In this document: positions 9,398 through 18,635 of the stretch, piece after piece | Layout: each line of letters starts with the position of its first letter | How positions within the stretch are numbered: position 1 is the stretch's first letter | Source: an uncultured Erythrobacter sp. | Lineage (GTDB): Bacteria; Pseudomonadota; Alphaproteobacteria; Sphingomonadales; Sphingomonadaceae | Direction: 5' to 3' | Assembly (NCBI GenBank): GCA_947499505.1 | Contig: CANMOQ010000001.1 | Coordinates: 1,222,037-1,286,036, forward strand | DNA length: 64,000 bases | Position numbers and translations under genes: made by a program | Notes under the pieces: model-generated | Database searches by the model: none | Told to the model about the DNA's origin: nothing | What the model saw: the letters and a program-made list of their open reading frames with translations, nothing else

Positions 9398-10087
9398 TCA
9401 GCGTCCGCCAAAGCGTCTCTCCCGCTGCGCGAAATTATCCAGCGCTTCTTGCAAATGCGCCGGTTTAAAGTCCGGCCAAAGCGTATCGACGAACAGCATT
9501 TCCGCATAGGCCGATTGCCACAGCAAGAAGTTCGACAGGCGAACCTCGCCGCTGGTACGGATCAGCAGATCGAGCGGAGGCAAATCCGCCGTGTCGAGAT
9601 GCGCCGCAATCGCCTCGGGCGTCACATCGCCAATCGCCGCCGCCTTTGCCGCCGCGCGCGCTATTTCGTTTTGCGAACCATAATTGAGCGCAACCGCCAG
9701 CGTGTTTGACCCGCCAGAGGTCTGCTCCAAAGCATCCTCAAGCATGGCGACAATATCCGGCGCCAAGCCCTGCCAATCGCCGATGATCTTTAGCCGCACG
9801 TCATTGGCGACAAATTCCGGCAAGTCCGATTTGATGAACTTGCGCATCAGGTTCATCAGGTCATCGACTTCATCATCTGAGCGCTTCCAATTTTCTGATG
9901 AAAACGCATAGAGCGTGAGGCAATCAAGCCCCATCCCGCCGACATTGCGGACCAGCTCGCGCACGGCCTCGACACCGCGCTGATGGCCAATGGCCCGCGG
10001 CAAGGCGCGCTTCTTCGCCCAACGGCCATTGCCATCCATAATGATCGCGACATGCCGCGCGCGATTGGCCTCTGATCCGATCCCCAT
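9398..10087 (-). CDS. uppS: Isoprenyl transferase (undecaprenyl diphosphate synthase)
   Basis: Cis-prenyltransferase that extends FPP with IPP to the C55 carrier lipid for peptidoglycan and surface polysaccharides. The 229-residue protein has the catalytic IIMDGNGRWA near the N-terminus, the H-x-x-G element (GHQRGVEAVR), FSSENWKR, and the C-terminal RTSGEVRLSNFLLWQSAYAEM. Genes uppS and cdsA are nearly contiguous. Confidence 0.96.
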   Translation of the reverse strand: MGIGSEANRARHVAIIMDGNGRWAKKRALPRAIGHQRGVEAVRELVRNVGGMGLDCLTLYAFSSENWKRSDDEVDDLMNLMRKFIKSDLPEFVANDVRLKIIGDWQGLAPDIVAMLEDALEQTSGGSNTLAVALNYGSQNEIARAAAKAAAIGDVTPEAIAAHLDTADLPPLDLLIRTSGEVRLSNFLLWQSAYAEMLFVDTLWPDFKPAHLQEALDNFAQRERRFGGR

Positions 10088-10099
10088 CAGAGCCTGACC

Positions 10100-10654
10100 T
10101 TACTGGGTCAGGATCTCCTGTTCTTTCTTGGCCGCTGCTTCGTCGGCTTCGGCGACATATTTGTCGGTCAGCTTTTGCACGTCTTCTTCGTGCCGCTTGC
10201 GCTCGTCCTCTGAGATGTCTTTGCTCTTCTCATCAGCTTTGAGCGATTCCATCCCGTCACGGCGGACATTGCGGATCGCGATCTTGGCGTTTTCAGAATA
10301 CTGACCGGCCAGCTTGGCAAGCTCCTTACGGCGCTCCTCGGTCAGGTCTGGCATTGGCAGGCGCACGGTCTGGCCGTCGGTCATCGGGTTGAGGCCAAGA
10401 TTGGCTTTGGTGATACCCTTCTCAACCGCGCTCACGTTCGACTTGTCCCACACCTGCACGCTCAGCATGCGCGGCTCTGGTGCAGAGACAGTCGCGACCT
10501 GGGCCAGCGGCATCATCGCGCCGTACACTTCGCAAACCACTGGATCGAGCAGGCTGACATTGGCCCGGCCCGTGCGCAAACCGCCCAGATCGCTCTTCAA
10601 TGATTCCACTGCGCCGTTCATCCGGCGCTCGATATCGGCCCGATCATACTGCAT
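10100..10654 (-). CDS. frr: Ribosome recycling factor
   Basis: Splits the post-termination ribosome together with EF-G. The 184-residue protein has the usual length and motifs: [14 protein letters not shown] in domain I, and the C-terminal helix [27 protein letters not shown]. It starts [12 protein letters not shown], 25 bases after the pyrH stop, and is followed after 12 bases by uppS. Confidence 0.97.
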   Translation of the reverse strand: MQYDRADIERRMNGAVESLKSDLGGLRTGRANVSLLDPVVCEVYGAMMPLAQVATVSAPEPRMLSVQVWDKSNVSAVEKGITKANLGLNPMTDGQTVRLPMPDLTEERRKELAKLAGQYSENAKIAIRNVRRDGMESLKADEKSKDISEDERKRHEEDVQKLTDKYVAEADEAAAKKEQEILTQ

Positions 10655-10679
10655 AAAGAACTCCGTATTGAGCCATAGG

Positions 10680-11402
10680 TCAGGCTTCCTCTTTCACAAT
10701 TGTTTGTACGCCGCCGCCATCAAGCACGCGCACGACGTTTCCTTTTTCACGGATTGAGAACACCACTATCGGGATATTGTTCTCGCGGCAAAGGGCAACG
10801 GCGGTTGCATCCATCACCTTCAAATTGTCAGACAGCACTTTGTCATAAGAAATCGCATCGAAGCGCGCGGCATCCGGGTTTGTCTTCGGGTCGCTATCAT
10901 AGACCCCGTCGACACTGGTGCCCTTCAGCAGCGCGTCGCAATTCATCTCTGCTGCGCGCAAGGCAGCGCCGGTGTCTGTCGTGAAGAATGGGTTGCCGGT
11001 GCCCGCTGCGAAGATCACCACCCGATCCTTCTCAAGGTGTCGTTCTGCCCGCCTGCGAATGTAGGGCTCGCACACCGTGCTCATCGGAATGGCGGATTGC
11101 ACCCGGGTCGGCACGCCCGCCTGCTCCAGCGCGTTTTGCATCGCCAGCGCATTCATAATGGTGGCCAGCATGCCCATGTAATCACCAGTGGTCCGGTCGA
11201 GCCCGCGCGCAGCGCCAGCAACGCCGCGAAAGATATTGCCGCCGCCAATGACCAGGCAAATCTCCAAACCGGTGTCTTTGGCCGCCTTCACTTCCTCAGC
11301 CAGCCGCGCGACATAGGCGGGGTCAATCCCGTAATCCTGCTCCCCCATCAACACCTCGCCTGAGAGCTTCAAGAGAACGCGTTTCATTTCGGGAAGGGCC
11401 AT
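10680..11402 (-). CDS. pyrH: UMP kinase
   Basis: Phosphorylates UMP to UDP. The 240-residue amino-acid-kinase fold protein has the P-loop-like [34 protein letters not shown] and the C-terminal [11 protein letters not shown]. It is the first gene of the minus-strand envelope cluster. In most proteobacteria pyrH directly follows tsf. Here tsf is 3.1 kb away and faces the same direction, separated by accessory genes. Confidence 0.97.
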   Translation of the reverse strand: MALPEMKRVLLKLSGEVLMGEQDYGIDPAYVARLAEEVKAAKDTGLEICLVIGGGNIFRGVAGAARGLDRTTGDYMGMLATIMNALAMQNALEQAGVPTRVQSAIPMSTVCEPYIRRRAERHLEKDRVVIFAAGTGNPFFTTDTGAALRAAEMNCDALLKGTSVDGVYDSDPKTNPDAARFDAISYDKVLSDNLKVMDATAVALCRENNIPIVVFSIREKGNVVRVLDGGGVQTIVKEEA

Positions 11403-11573
11403 GGGTCGTTTGCTTTCTGGCAGAATGTGTCTTTGCCCCTCGCCCTTATCCGGCAGGCGCTATGATGCCAAGAGCATTAGCAGTAATTGCGCCGCCTAGG
11501 GGTTTGCATGAGCGTGCGAAAGCTGTGAATGCTGCGTTTCGATGATTGGCGACAGGCCGACAAAGGGACCCCA

Positions 11574-12404
11574 ATGATCCGCCGATTGTTCTTGCTTGCC
11601 CTCGTGATTGGCCTCGCGCTCTCCATGAAAGCGTGGTTCGACACGATGGGCGCGCCCGCTGTCGAGCGCCATGTTGTCGAGAGCGACGAGTTAGCACCCG
11701 GCGCGGCGCCAATCACCATTGCCTTGATCAGCGATATTCACGTGGCGGGGCCAGATATGCCGCCCAGCCGCCTCGCCAAAATCGTCGCCCAGATCAACGC
11801 GCTGAAGCCGGATCTGGTCGCTATCGCGGGCGATCTGGTAAGCGAGAAACGCACGGCCACGCACATTTACAGTGCCGAGGAAATCGTCGCTCCGCTCAGC
11901 GAGCTAAACGCGCCGCTTGGGACCGTTCTGGTGCCGGGCAATCACGACCATTGGTTCGATTGGCCCGGGCTTGAACGCGAGCTTGCCAAAATTGAGAATA
12001 TGACCGTCCTCGCCAATGAGGCGGCGCAAATCGGGCCGCTCGCCATCGCTGGTGTCGATGATGACTTTACCGGCAAAGCGAACCTGCCACTGGCTCTGGA
12101 AGGGATGGCGGCGCTCACCGGCCCGCGCATCGCCCTCACCCACAGCCCAGACATATTCCCTCAGGTTCCAGTGAATTTCGACCTCGTGCTCGCCGGTCAC
12201 ACCCACTGCGGACAGATCGCCTACCCCTGGGGCGGCGCGCCCGCGACCATGTCAGACTACGGCGATCTCTACGCCTGCGGCGTGGTGAAGCAGCACGGCA
12301 AAACACTGATCACCGGCGCGGGCTTGGGGACGAGCCTGCTGCCTGTGCGGTTGTTCACGAAGCCGGAGATTTGGGTGATCGAGGTGCGGCCTGAAGGGCG
12401 GTGA
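11574..12404 (+). CDS. Membrane-anchored metallophosphoesterase (YkuE/LpxH-like fold)
   Basis: Calcineurin-like phosphoesterase with a single N-terminal membrane anchor (MIRRLFLLALVIGLALS), so the catalytic domain is probably periplasmic. The 276-residue protein has the five metal motifs in order: SDIHVAGPD, GDLV, GNHDHW, LTHSPD and GHTHCGQ. The GHTHCGQ type is common to the YkuE group that acts on UDP-linked or phospholipid substrates. The start ATG follows AAAGGGACC. It is transcribed opposite to pyrH and sits inside the insertion between tsf and pyrH. The substrate is unknown. Confidence 0.85.
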   Translation: MIRRLFLLALVIGLALSMKAWFDTMGAPAVERHVVESDELAPGAAPITIALISDIHVAGPDMPPSRLAKIVAQINALKPDLVAIAGDLVSEKRTATHIYSAEEIVAPLSELNAPLGTVLVPGNHDHWFDWPGLERELAKIENMTVLANEAAQIGPLAIAGVDDDFTGKANLPLALEGMAALTGPRIALTHSPDIFPQVPVNFDLVLAGHTHCGQIAYPWGGAPATMSDYGDLYACGVVKQHGKTLITGAGLGTSLLPVRLFTKPEIWVIEVRPEGR

Positions 12405-12548
12405 GGAGCGAGATAGGTGAGGGTGTTTTTTTAAGCTGAAGCGGACGTCTGGAATTGGGGGTGAAAGCGGACTGGTGTCTATTCCAGACCGCTTCGATGA
12501 GATTCGAAATCGCGCCTTAAAAAGGGTCATAGGCGGTAGTCACCACGA

Positions 12549-13287
12549 TCAAGCGGCAATCATCTTGAACATTTTGGGGGTCCGTATACCGGCCCGCTGG
12601 ATTTCGGCGACCAAGTCATCGGAAAGGCAGGTCAGCGGCGTACCGAATCGCCGCTCCCACCATAGATGCGCACCACCAAAAACGCTTTCTGCAAACGCAA
12701 GGTCGGGTATCCGGTTCTTGGGCCCGGCTAAGATGTGCAGCATGCCGCTCGTGAGTTCCATTTCTGAAAACGGTTCGTCCTTGCATTTTTCCGGCACGAG
12801 GCTGTCAAACCACTGGCCGACTACCAGAATGTAGTATTGGTTCGGGTAAACCTTTTTCTTCGGCATCCTGATTTCGATGGGGTAGAATTTATGTATTCCC
12901 GGCTCGAACCTCTCGACAAGATCTCTGAATGCGTCATCGACTGCAGTCATTCCATTCAGCATTATGTGAGATGCCAGCGACTTATAGGTCTTCTCCGCGT
13001 CAAACCACGTTGGTGGTTCATGATCTAGGATGGGGGTAAGCGGCGGATAACAAGGGTAGAGCACTTCTCTGCACTCCCCACTCGTTGGAGAATTTGTGGC
13101 GGACAAACGTCGAATAATACCCAATCGCTTCCATTGGTTCGAGAGGACTGTCGAACAGCGTCTTTTGCACCTCAAGCGGTTGTTTGTGGAAGTGGCCCAT
13201 TAGGCGTCCACCCCAGCCGCCGCCCTCAAGCTTCCCAGCTGGGAAGTATTCGCCCAACCCTTTGGGTAGATCCATGCCCCAAACCAT
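12549..13287 (-). pseudogene. Frameshifted Imm11-like (DUF1629) immunity protein
   Basis: Two overlapping reading frames on the minus strand together make one protein of about 245 residues. The first runs from MVWGMDLPKGLGEYF (13287) to about 13080. The second carries ERFEPGIHKFYPIEIRMP, QYYILVVGQWFDSL and the C-terminal part. The second frame resembles Imm11/DUF1629 proteins that neutralise polymorphic toxins. The break is at a GGGG run (plus-strand cccc at 13076-13079): with one G fewer the frames join as SNEWECREVLYP without a stop. This could be a true inactivation or a sequencing error. No toxin gene is near, so it would be an orphan immunity gene. Family call rests on remembered motif patterns. 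Confidence 0.6.
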
Positions 13288-13509
13288 TGCGTTACCTTCC
13301 GCTGCTATTGCTACTGATACGAACTATATGAACCGGGCCATTGTTTTTAATCAAGCGCTTCCGCGCGCAGCTGGGCCATAAAGGAGTCGACAGCGCTTTC
13401 CGCAATTGGGTCGTTAATTGCCATTCACAAACTACACCTCGAAAGGCTCCGCCATTGAAACTATGACAGGCCCAACGACCGCAAATTGCCTGAATTCATG
13501 GACCAAGCC

Positions 13510-14256
13510 CTAGCCCTTAAACCCCACAACTTGCACTCCAGCCTGCGCGCTTCCGCCATGCGCCTGCTCCGCATAACCGCTGTTCCAAACTAGGACAGAC
13601 AGAGCGATCCAGGTCGTGAACATCACCGCGTAGGGCCAGCGGCTTGGCCATAGTTTTGCCACCAGCATTGTCGCCGCTGCGGTGCCGCCCAACGCGACCA
13701 AAGCTGCGATTGCGATGTGCTCGCCCGCGCCTGTTAGCGAGGCTTCGATGGCTATGGTCGCCCATTGCGCGGGCAGCAGCACGAGCAGCCAATCGGGCAA
13801 GGCGCCGGGCTGTGTCCAGGCGGTGAGGATGATTGCCGCCTCGCCTGCGACCACGGCCAAGGCAATCCACCAGCCCTTCGCCCCTCCCGAAAGCGCAAAC
13901 AGCGCCCCGCGCGCCGCAAAGCTGACGGCTGCGACAAGGAAGGCGAGCGCGGTGAAAGCGGGATGCGGCAGGCTCGGCATTCCCAGTGTGAGCGCCAAGA
14001 TCGCAAGGCCCGATCCCACCAGAACAGCCAGCACAATGCCGATCCAGAGCCGCCCGGCTGCCGATGCCCCGATCATGCCTGCCCCCATCAGGCCTATCGC
14101 CAATAAAGGAGCCGCTGCCGCGCCGATCTCTGCCGCATCAGGCGACCCTGCGGTCACAGCCATAAAACTGGCCGGCGCCAAAAACCCTGCCAGCGCCGCA
14201 AAAGTCCATGCGAGCCAGGGCCAGGTAATCGGGCGTAATTGCAAATCTGAGGTCAT
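13510..14256 (-). CDS. Polytopic membrane protein of unknown function
   Basis: I do not recognise this 248-residue protein. It is very rich in Ala, Leu, Val, Ile and Trp, with about eight predicted membrane segments and short polar loops. The C-terminal end is SGYAEQAHGGSAQAGVQVVGFKG. No channel, transporter or enzyme motif is visible. An in-frame ATG at 14286 would add ten residues; neither start has a strong ribosome-binding site. It lies downstream of the tsf terminator on the same strand, in the accessory insertion between tsf and pyrH. Confidence 0.65.
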   Translation of the reverse strand: MTSDLQLRPITWPWLAWTFAALAGFLAPASFMAVTAGSPDAAEIGAAAAPLLAIGLMGAGMIGASAAGRLWIGIVLAVLVGSGLAILALTLGMPSLPHPAFTALAFLVAAVSFAARGALFALSGGAKGWWIALAVVAGEAAIILTAWTQPGALPDWLLVLLPAQWATIAIEASLTGAGEHIAIAALVALGGTAAATMLVAKLWPSRWPYAVMFTTWIALSVLVWNSGYAEQAHGGSAQAGVQVVGFKG

Positions 14257-14349
14257 CGCCGCGACACTGGTTAAAGCGCCCAGCATTGTCGAGCCGGAAC
14301 TGGTCCTCCAACCCAGAAGCGCGCAGTGGCTAGAGACTACAACTGCAAC

Positions 14350-14391
14350 AAAAAGGCCGCCGCAGCGTGGTTCTGCGACGGCCTATTTTTC
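14350..14391 (-). terminator. Terminator of the rpsB-tsf transcript (possibly bidirectional)
   Basis: A 12-bp stem (AGGCCGTCGCAG on the minus strand with its partner, one G-U pair) and a 7-base loop are followed by TTTTTGTTG on the minus strand. A T-rich run also follows on the plus strand (TATTTTT). It lies about 115 bases after the tsf stop. Confidence 0.75.
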
Positions 14392-14398
14392 TAGCTAT

Positions 14399-14487
14399 CC
14401 TAGCCACCCGCTCCCTCCGCCCTTCCACCCGGATTTTCACACCGGAGCATGATCCGGGTGGAAGGGCGGAGGGAGCGGGTGGCTAGG
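14399..14487. repeat. Perfect 36-bp inverted repeat with 17-base spacer
   Basis: Arms 14399-14434 and 14452-14487 are exact reverse complements. The arm begins CCTAGCCACCCGCTCC and ends CACCCGGAT; the spacer is TTTCACACCGGAGCATG. It lies between the tsf stop and the tsf terminator, so it would form a very stable hairpin in the tsf 3' UTR. It looks like a REP/MITE-type intergenic element or an RNase III target rather than an ordinary terminator (inference). Confidence 0.85.
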
Positions 14488-14503
14488 CAACCATCAGGAA
14501 ACC

Positions 14504-15430
14504 TTAGCCCTTAAGCGTCGCAGCCACTTCTGCTGCGAAATCTTCTTCTTCCTTCTCAATGCCTTCACCGAGTTGGAAGCGGACGTAGTCCTTCAGGACG
14601 ATCTCAGAGCCCGCTTCTTTGCCGGTTCGAGCGACGACTTCTTCAACCGTCGCCTTGTTGTCCATTACGAACATCTGGCTGAGCAGAGCGTTCTCTTTCG
14701 CGAACTTCTTGATCGCGCCTTCGACCATCTTTTCCTGCACGTTCTCAGGCTTGCCGCTTTCAGCCGCTTTTTCCTGAGCGATTGCGCGTTCACGAGCGAT
14801 CACGTCGGCATCGAGGCCTTCAGCGTTGAGCGCCTGCGGGAACATCGAGGCGATGTGCATCGCCAGCTGCTTGCCAAGCGGCTCAAGCACGTCTGCGCCT
14901 GCTTCACTTTCCAGAGCAACCAGAACACCGATTTTGCCGAGATTATCAGCTGCGGCATTGTGCATATACGCAACGACAGAGCCCTTCTCGACAGAAACGC
15001 TCTTCATCCGGCGAACCTGCTGGTTCTCGCCGATGGTCGCAACATTGTCGGTCAGCTTGTCAGAGACGGTTCCACCATCTGGGTAAGCTGCGCCTTTCAG
15101 CGCTTCGACATCGTCGCTGCCCAGCGTCAGAGCGACGTCTGTGGTCTTGCGAACGAAGTCCTGGAACTGGTCGTTCTTCGCAACAAAGTCCGTCTCAGAG
15201 TTCACTTCGACAGCAACGCCCGACGTGCCGGATACGGCGACGCCGACCAGGCCCTCTGCCGCGGTGCGGCTGGACTTCTTCTGTGCGGTTGCAAGACCCT
15301 TGGCGCGCAGAGCGTCAACAGCTGCTTCAATATCGCCGCCCGCTTCAACGAGGGCTTTTTTGGCGTCCATCATGCCTGCGCCCGTTTTTTCGCGCAGTGT
15401 CTTCACGTCAGCGACGGTGAAATCGGCCAT
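14504..15430 (-). CDS. tsf: Translation elongation factor Ts
   Basis: Guanine nucleotide exchange factor for EF-Tu. The 308-residue protein has the N-terminal UBA-like domain ([25 protein letters not shown]), the Phe-containing SETDFVAKN signature in the core and a complete C-terminal module. It is co-oriented with rpsB, separated by 113 bases that contain two hairpins. Confidence 0.97.
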   Translation of the reverse strand: MADFTVADVKTLREKTGAGMMDAKKALVEAGGDIEAAVDALRAKGLATAQKKSSRTAAEGLVGVAVSGTSGVAVEVNSETDFVAKNDQFQDFVRKTTDVALTLGSDDVEALKGAAYPDGGTVSDKLTDNVATIGENQQVRRMKSVSVEKGSVVAYMHNAAADNLGKIGVLVALESEAGADVLEPLGKQLAMHIASMFPQALNAEGLDADVIARERAIAQEKAAESGKPENVQEKMVEGAIKKFAKENALLSQMFVMDNKATVEEVVARTGKEAGSEIVLKDYVRFQLGEGIEKEEEDFAAEVAATLKG

Positions 15431-15458
15431 TTCTGAATTCCTTCAAAAAATAAATTGG

Positions 15459-15529
15459 GCGCCGGGCCCCAATCAGGATGCCCGGCGCGTGTATCAGTGA
15501 GTGTGCCAGCGCGCGTTTGGTGCGCTGGC
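15459..15529 (-). other. Two hairpins in the rpsB-tsf intergenic region
   Basis: Hairpin 1 has 9-bp perfect arms GCGCCGGGC/GCCCGGCGC (15459-15467 and 15480-15488). Hairpin 2 has 8-bp arms GCCAGCGC/GCGCTGGC (15505-15512 and 15522-15529). Neither has a U-run on the minus strand immediately after it. They are better read as attenuation or RNA-processing structures that set the S2:EF-Ts ratio than as full terminators. Confidence 0.5.
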
Positions 15530-15543
15530 GAGGCGGCCTGTGA

Positions 15544-16296
15544 TTAGGCTGCCGGTGCTTCTGCAGGTGGCTGCTCCATAGAGCCAATGTCTGCGCCAGA
15601 CGCCGCAGCCGCGCCGCCGCGGCCAGCAACAGCCGCATCGCCAATTGCTTGGCAATACAGGCGCACTGCGCGGGTGGCATCGTCATTGCCCGGTACAGGG
15701 AATGCGATGTTGGAAGGATCAACGTTGGTGTCGAGCACTGCGATCACAGGGATACCCAAAACAGCGGCTTCTTTAATGGCCAGCTCTTCTTTGTTGGCAT
15801 CGATCACGAACATTACGTCCGGAATGCCGCCCATATCGCGGATACCGCCAAGTGACAGTTCCAGCTTGTCGCGCTTACGCGTGAGCTGCAGAACTTCTTT
15901 CTTGGTGAAACCGCTGGTGTCGCCAGAAAGCTTTTCCTCAAGCGACTTCATTTCCTTGATCGAACCGCTGATGGTTTTCCAGTTGGTCAGCATGCCGCCG
16001 AGCCAGCGGTGGTTTACAAAGTGCTGGCCGCACGAGCGGGCGATCTCAGCGATTGGCTCTTGCGCCTGGCGCTTCGTGCCAACGAACAGAACCTTACCGC
16101 CTGCGCGGGTGGTTTGCTCAACAAAGTCGAGCGCACGTGCGAACAATGGTACGGTTTGCGACAGGTCAATGATGTGAACACCGTTGCGGGCGCCGAAGAT
16201 ATACGGCTTCATCCGCGGGTTCCAGCGGTGGGTCTGGTGGCCGAAGTGTGCGCCGGCCTCAATCAATTGCTGCATCGTGACGGTAGTGGCCGCCAT
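15544..16296 (-). CDS. rpsB: 30S ribosomal protein S2
   Basis: Small-subunit ribosomal protein bound near S1. The 250-residue protein begins [29 protein letters not shown] and has the signature KILFVG-like [11 protein letters not shown] and [14 protein letters not shown], with an Ala/Pro-rich acidic tail. The start is the ATG preceded by GGAAAGGAATTACCC; an open stretch of 57 codons upstream is leader. Confidence 0.97.
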   Translation of the reverse strand: MAATTVTMQQLIEAGAHFGHQTHRWNPRMKPYIFGARNGVHIIDLSQTVPLFARALDFVEQTTRAGGKVLFVGTKRQAQEPIAEIARSCGQHFVNHRWLGGMLTNWKTISGSIKEMKSLEEKLSGDTSGFTKKEVLQLTRKRDKLELSLGGIRDMGGIPDVMFVIDANKEELAIKEAAVLGIPVIAVLDTNVDPSNIAFPVPGNDDATRAVRLYCQAIGDAAVAGRGGAAAASGADIGSMEQPPAEAPAA

Positions 16297-16339
16297 GGGT
16301 AATTCCTTTCCGGTTAGTCCTCTGGAAGGCAAGGAACCT

Positions 16340-16360
16340 GCTGGTGGAGAGCCCTCCAGC
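16340..16360 (-). promoter_or_regulatory. Hairpin in the rpsB 5' leader
   Basis: GCTGG and CCAGC pair, with an inner GG/CC after a mismatch, 44-64 bases upstream of the rpsB start. The rpsB leader (about 16297-16490) may carry S2 autoregulation as in other proteobacteria, but I cannot match it to a known leader. Apart from this and the LexA boxes further up, I see nothing else between rpsB and the small gene at 16624. Confidence 0.3.
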
Positions 16361-16491
16361 GGCACCGGTGTAAAGCGCCTTCCATGTGAATTTCGCACGA
16401 TCAGGATGAAGCGATTCGCCTCGCCCGTTCCTGCGATGGAGGGGCCATTAGCGCCCATCCCACACAAAATCTAGTGTAAAGAGCACATTTG

Positions 16492-16565
16492 GAACACAAG
16501 TGGAACAAAAGTGCTTGACGCAATGGAACAGCTAGTGAACAAGGTGCTCAGAACAAATATGGAAC
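16492..16565 (+). promoter_or_regulatory. Three tandem LexA (SOS) boxes
   Basis: Three exact copies of the alphaproteobacterial SOS box GAAC-N7-GAAC (equal to GTTC-N7-GTTC on the other strand) lie at 16492-16506, 16526-16540 and 16551-16565. A TTGACG at 16515-16520 between boxes 1 and 2 could be the -35 element, so the boxes would bracket the promoter. The next gene downstream starts at 16624 on the plus strand; rpsB starts about 200 bases away on the other side. Confidence 0.85.
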
Positions 16566-16623
16566 GGCGAGATTGTAACCTGATCATGCGTTCCGACGAA
16601 TGAAGGCGTGAAGGAGCAATTCC

Positions 16624-16893
16624 ATGATTTTCTATCTGCTGGCCAGCCTGTTTACCGCAGCGACCCTGAGCGCTTTTGTAAGCCTTACCGATAGCGGGCT
16701 GCGCCTGCGCAACGCCTTTATCGGACTTCAGCGTGAACGCAGCCTCGCCGATGCGGGCTTCGTCCCTCATTTAGAGGCCACCGAAGTTCGCTTGCGCCCA
16801 GCGGCCCCCAGCTATCGCGGGTCAGCCACTCGGCCATTTGCGCGCCGCCTGCCTAACCGTCTGTCTGCGCTGCAAGACGTCGCTGCCGCTTGA
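16624..16893 (+). CDS. Small SOS-controlled membrane protein (putative division inhibitor)
   Basis: The 89-residue protein starts at an ATG with a good ribosome-binding site (AAGGAG, 9 bases upstream). It has one N-terminal membrane segment (MIFYLLASLFTAATLSAFV) followed by a basic, Pro/Arg-rich tail of about 65 residues. I recognise no family. The striking feature is its promoter, with three LexA boxes within 132 bases of the start. By analogy with Caulobacter SidA, a tiny SOS-induced inner-membrane inhibitor of cytokinesis, it may block division during DNA damage; this is inference from architecture and control, not sequence similarity. Its 3' end overlaps the convergent pssA by 41 bases. 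Confidence 0.75.
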   Translation: MIFYLLASLFTAATLSAFVSLTDSGLRLRNAFIGLQRERSLADAGFVPHLEATEVRLRPAAPSYRGSATRPFARRLPNRLSALQDVAAA

Positions 16894-17722
16894 TCCGTCC
16901 ATATTTGATCAACCCATACGGCATAAGCGCCAGATAGCCGATGCTGAGCGTGATCAGTAGCCACCATGGTTCCAGCAGCAGGGCGGCAAATGCCATCGCC
17001 GATATCACAATCACCGACAGCCTGATGGCCCGGCGCGGGCGCAGCGCCCCCCAACTGAGCGTCGCCATGTTGGAAATCAGCAGAAATGCGATAACCGTCA
17101 GCCACAGCGCGATGAGCAATGGATCGCGAAATGCATCATTGCCCGTCTCAATCCAGAAATAGAACGGCAAGAACGCAAGCCCTGCCCCAACCGGCGCTGG
17201 CACTCCGGTGAGAAAGCCCGCTGATTTGTGCGGCTGATCATCGACATCAATTTGCGCGTTGAAGCGCGCCAGACGCACAGCGCAGCAAATGGCAAAGGCG
17301 AGCGAGGCAAACCAGCCGAAACGCGGCAGGTCTTGCAGCACCCACAGATACAGAATGATCGCTGGCGCCATGCCGAATGAAAGCGAATCGGCCAGGCTGT
17401 CGAGCTCTGCGCCGAAGCGCGATTGAGCGTTGAGCAGCCGCGCAATGCGTCCGTCGACCCCGTCGAGCACGGCGGCAATAACCACCGCCAGGATCGCCAG
17501 ACCCCATTCTCCGGTAATGGCAAAACGTATTCCGGTCAGACCAGCACACAGAGCGCCAGCCGTAATCGCATTGGGCAGCATCGCCCTAAGCGACAAACCT
17601 TTGGGGTCAGCCGCGCCGGGCAAGCCATCATCTTCGGCGGCCTTCGGCCCGACGCGCGGGGCGCCTTTGACTATCTCGGCCTGATTGTCATCCTGCCCAG
17701 ATAGACCTGTGGGTTCGCTCAC
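16853..17722 (-). CDS. pssA: CDP-diacylglycerol-serine O-phosphatidyltransferase
   Basis: Makes phosphatidylserine from CDP-DAG and serine in the inner membrane. The 289-residue protein has the CDP-alcohol phosphotransferase signature DG-x2-AR-x8-G-x3-D-x3-D ([18 protein letters not shown] followed by ELDSLAD). About eight membrane segments surround and follow it, with an N-terminal polar extension of about 45 residues. Its start overlaps the psd stop by four bases, so psd-pssA form one operon leading to phosphatidylethanolamine. Confidence 0.94.
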   Translation of the reverse strand: MSEPTGLSGQDDNQAEIVKGAPRVGPKAAEDDGLPGAADPKGLSLRAMLPNAITAGALCAGLTGIRFAITGEWGLAILAVVIAAVLDGVDGRIARLLNAQSRFGAELDSLADSLSFGMAPAIILYLWVLQDLPRFGWFASLAFAICCAVRLARFNAQIDVDDQPHKSAGFLTGVPAPVGAGLAFLPFYFWIETGNDAFRDPLLIALWLTVIAFLLISNMATLSWGALRPRRAIRLSVIVISAMAFAALLLEPWWLLITLSIGYLALMPYGLIKYGRIKRQRRLAAQTDG

Positions 17723-18483
17723 TGAGAGATGCCTTCGAGCAATTTCTGCTCGCCCAGCTCAGCCAGGATTGTTTCGCCCGCAATGATTTTCTGGCCCAGT
17801 AGAACCTTGGGGGCTGTGCCCGCTGGCAGATAGACATCGACCCGGCTGCCAAACCGGATCAGGCCGATACGCTGCCCTTTGGCAACGGTGTCGCCGGGTT
17901 TCACGAATGGGACAATCCGGCGCGCGACAAGGCCCGCGATCTGAGTGAAGCCGATCTGCACGCCGTCGCCGCGATCCACCAGAATATGCTGGCGCTCGTT
18001 TTCTTCGCTGGCCTTATCGAGGTCTGCGTTCACGAACTTACCGGGAATGTAGATCACGCGGCGAATAGCGCCGGCCACGGGCGCGCGATTGATGTGAACA
18101 TCAAACACGCTCATGAAAATTGAAATCCGGGTGACCGGCCCTTCGGGCAGGCCGGGCGTGCCCGAGCCATCATCAATGGTCAGCTCTGGCGGAGGCTCAG
18201 TCTGCGTGATCAGCGAGACAAGGCCATCGGCAGGCGCGACAATGGAATTGTCCGATTGCGGCACAACCCGCTCAGGATCGCGGAAGAATGCGAACACCCC
18301 GGCCGATAACGCCAGCAATGGCCAGCCGATAATCTCCCAATCAACCCATGGGCTGAGGAAGAAGAGGCTGATCGCAACGGCGATCACGCCATATTTGCGC
18401 CCTTCAGGGTGGATCGGCGGCCAGCTCCAGCTGACATCACCGCGTCCTTCGTTATCGAGTATTTCTCCGGCCATTCGTGCCAT
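17719..18483 (-). CDS. psd: Phosphatidylserine decarboxylase (short, type II-like proenzyme)
   Basis: Pyruvoyl enzyme that decarboxylates phosphatidylserine to phosphatidylethanolamine. The 254-residue protein has two N-terminal hydrophobic segments, [24 protein letters not shown] and the self-cleavage site in [12 protein letters not shown], where the Ser after Gly becomes the pyruvoyl group. It is the short form common in alphaproteobacteria. A second ATG three codons in (18474) is an equally plausible start. It overlaps pssA by four bases. Confidence 0.93.
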   Translation of the reverse strand: MARMAGEILDNEGRGDVSWSWPPIHPEGRKYGVIAVAISLFFLSPWVDWEIIGWPLLALSAGVFAFFRDPERVVPQSDNSIVAPADGLVSLITQTEPPPELTIDDGSGTPGLPEGPVTRISIFMSVFDVHINRAPVAGAIRRVIYIPGKFVNADLDKASEENERQHILVDRGDGVQIGFTQIAGLVARRIVPFVKPGDTVAKGQRIGLIRFGSRVDVYLPAGTAPKVLLGQKIIAGETILAELGEQKLLEGISQ

Positions 18484-18635
18484 CTAGGAGCTGAGCTGCG
18501 CCCTCGCAAGCAATGCCGCGATTTCTGCACCCAGCTTTATCGCAGCGCTACGGATGGTCAGCCCTTCGAAAAAGCCCGCTAAGGCGGCGCATCCATTCAC
18601 TCTTTAGTTATCTATTTACCTTAAATCGCGCAGGC

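Noticed and set aside
12549..13287. Two separate small genes at the Imm11 locus
   Set aside because: The frames overlap, continue the same protein family in order, and join at a single homopolymer with no stop.
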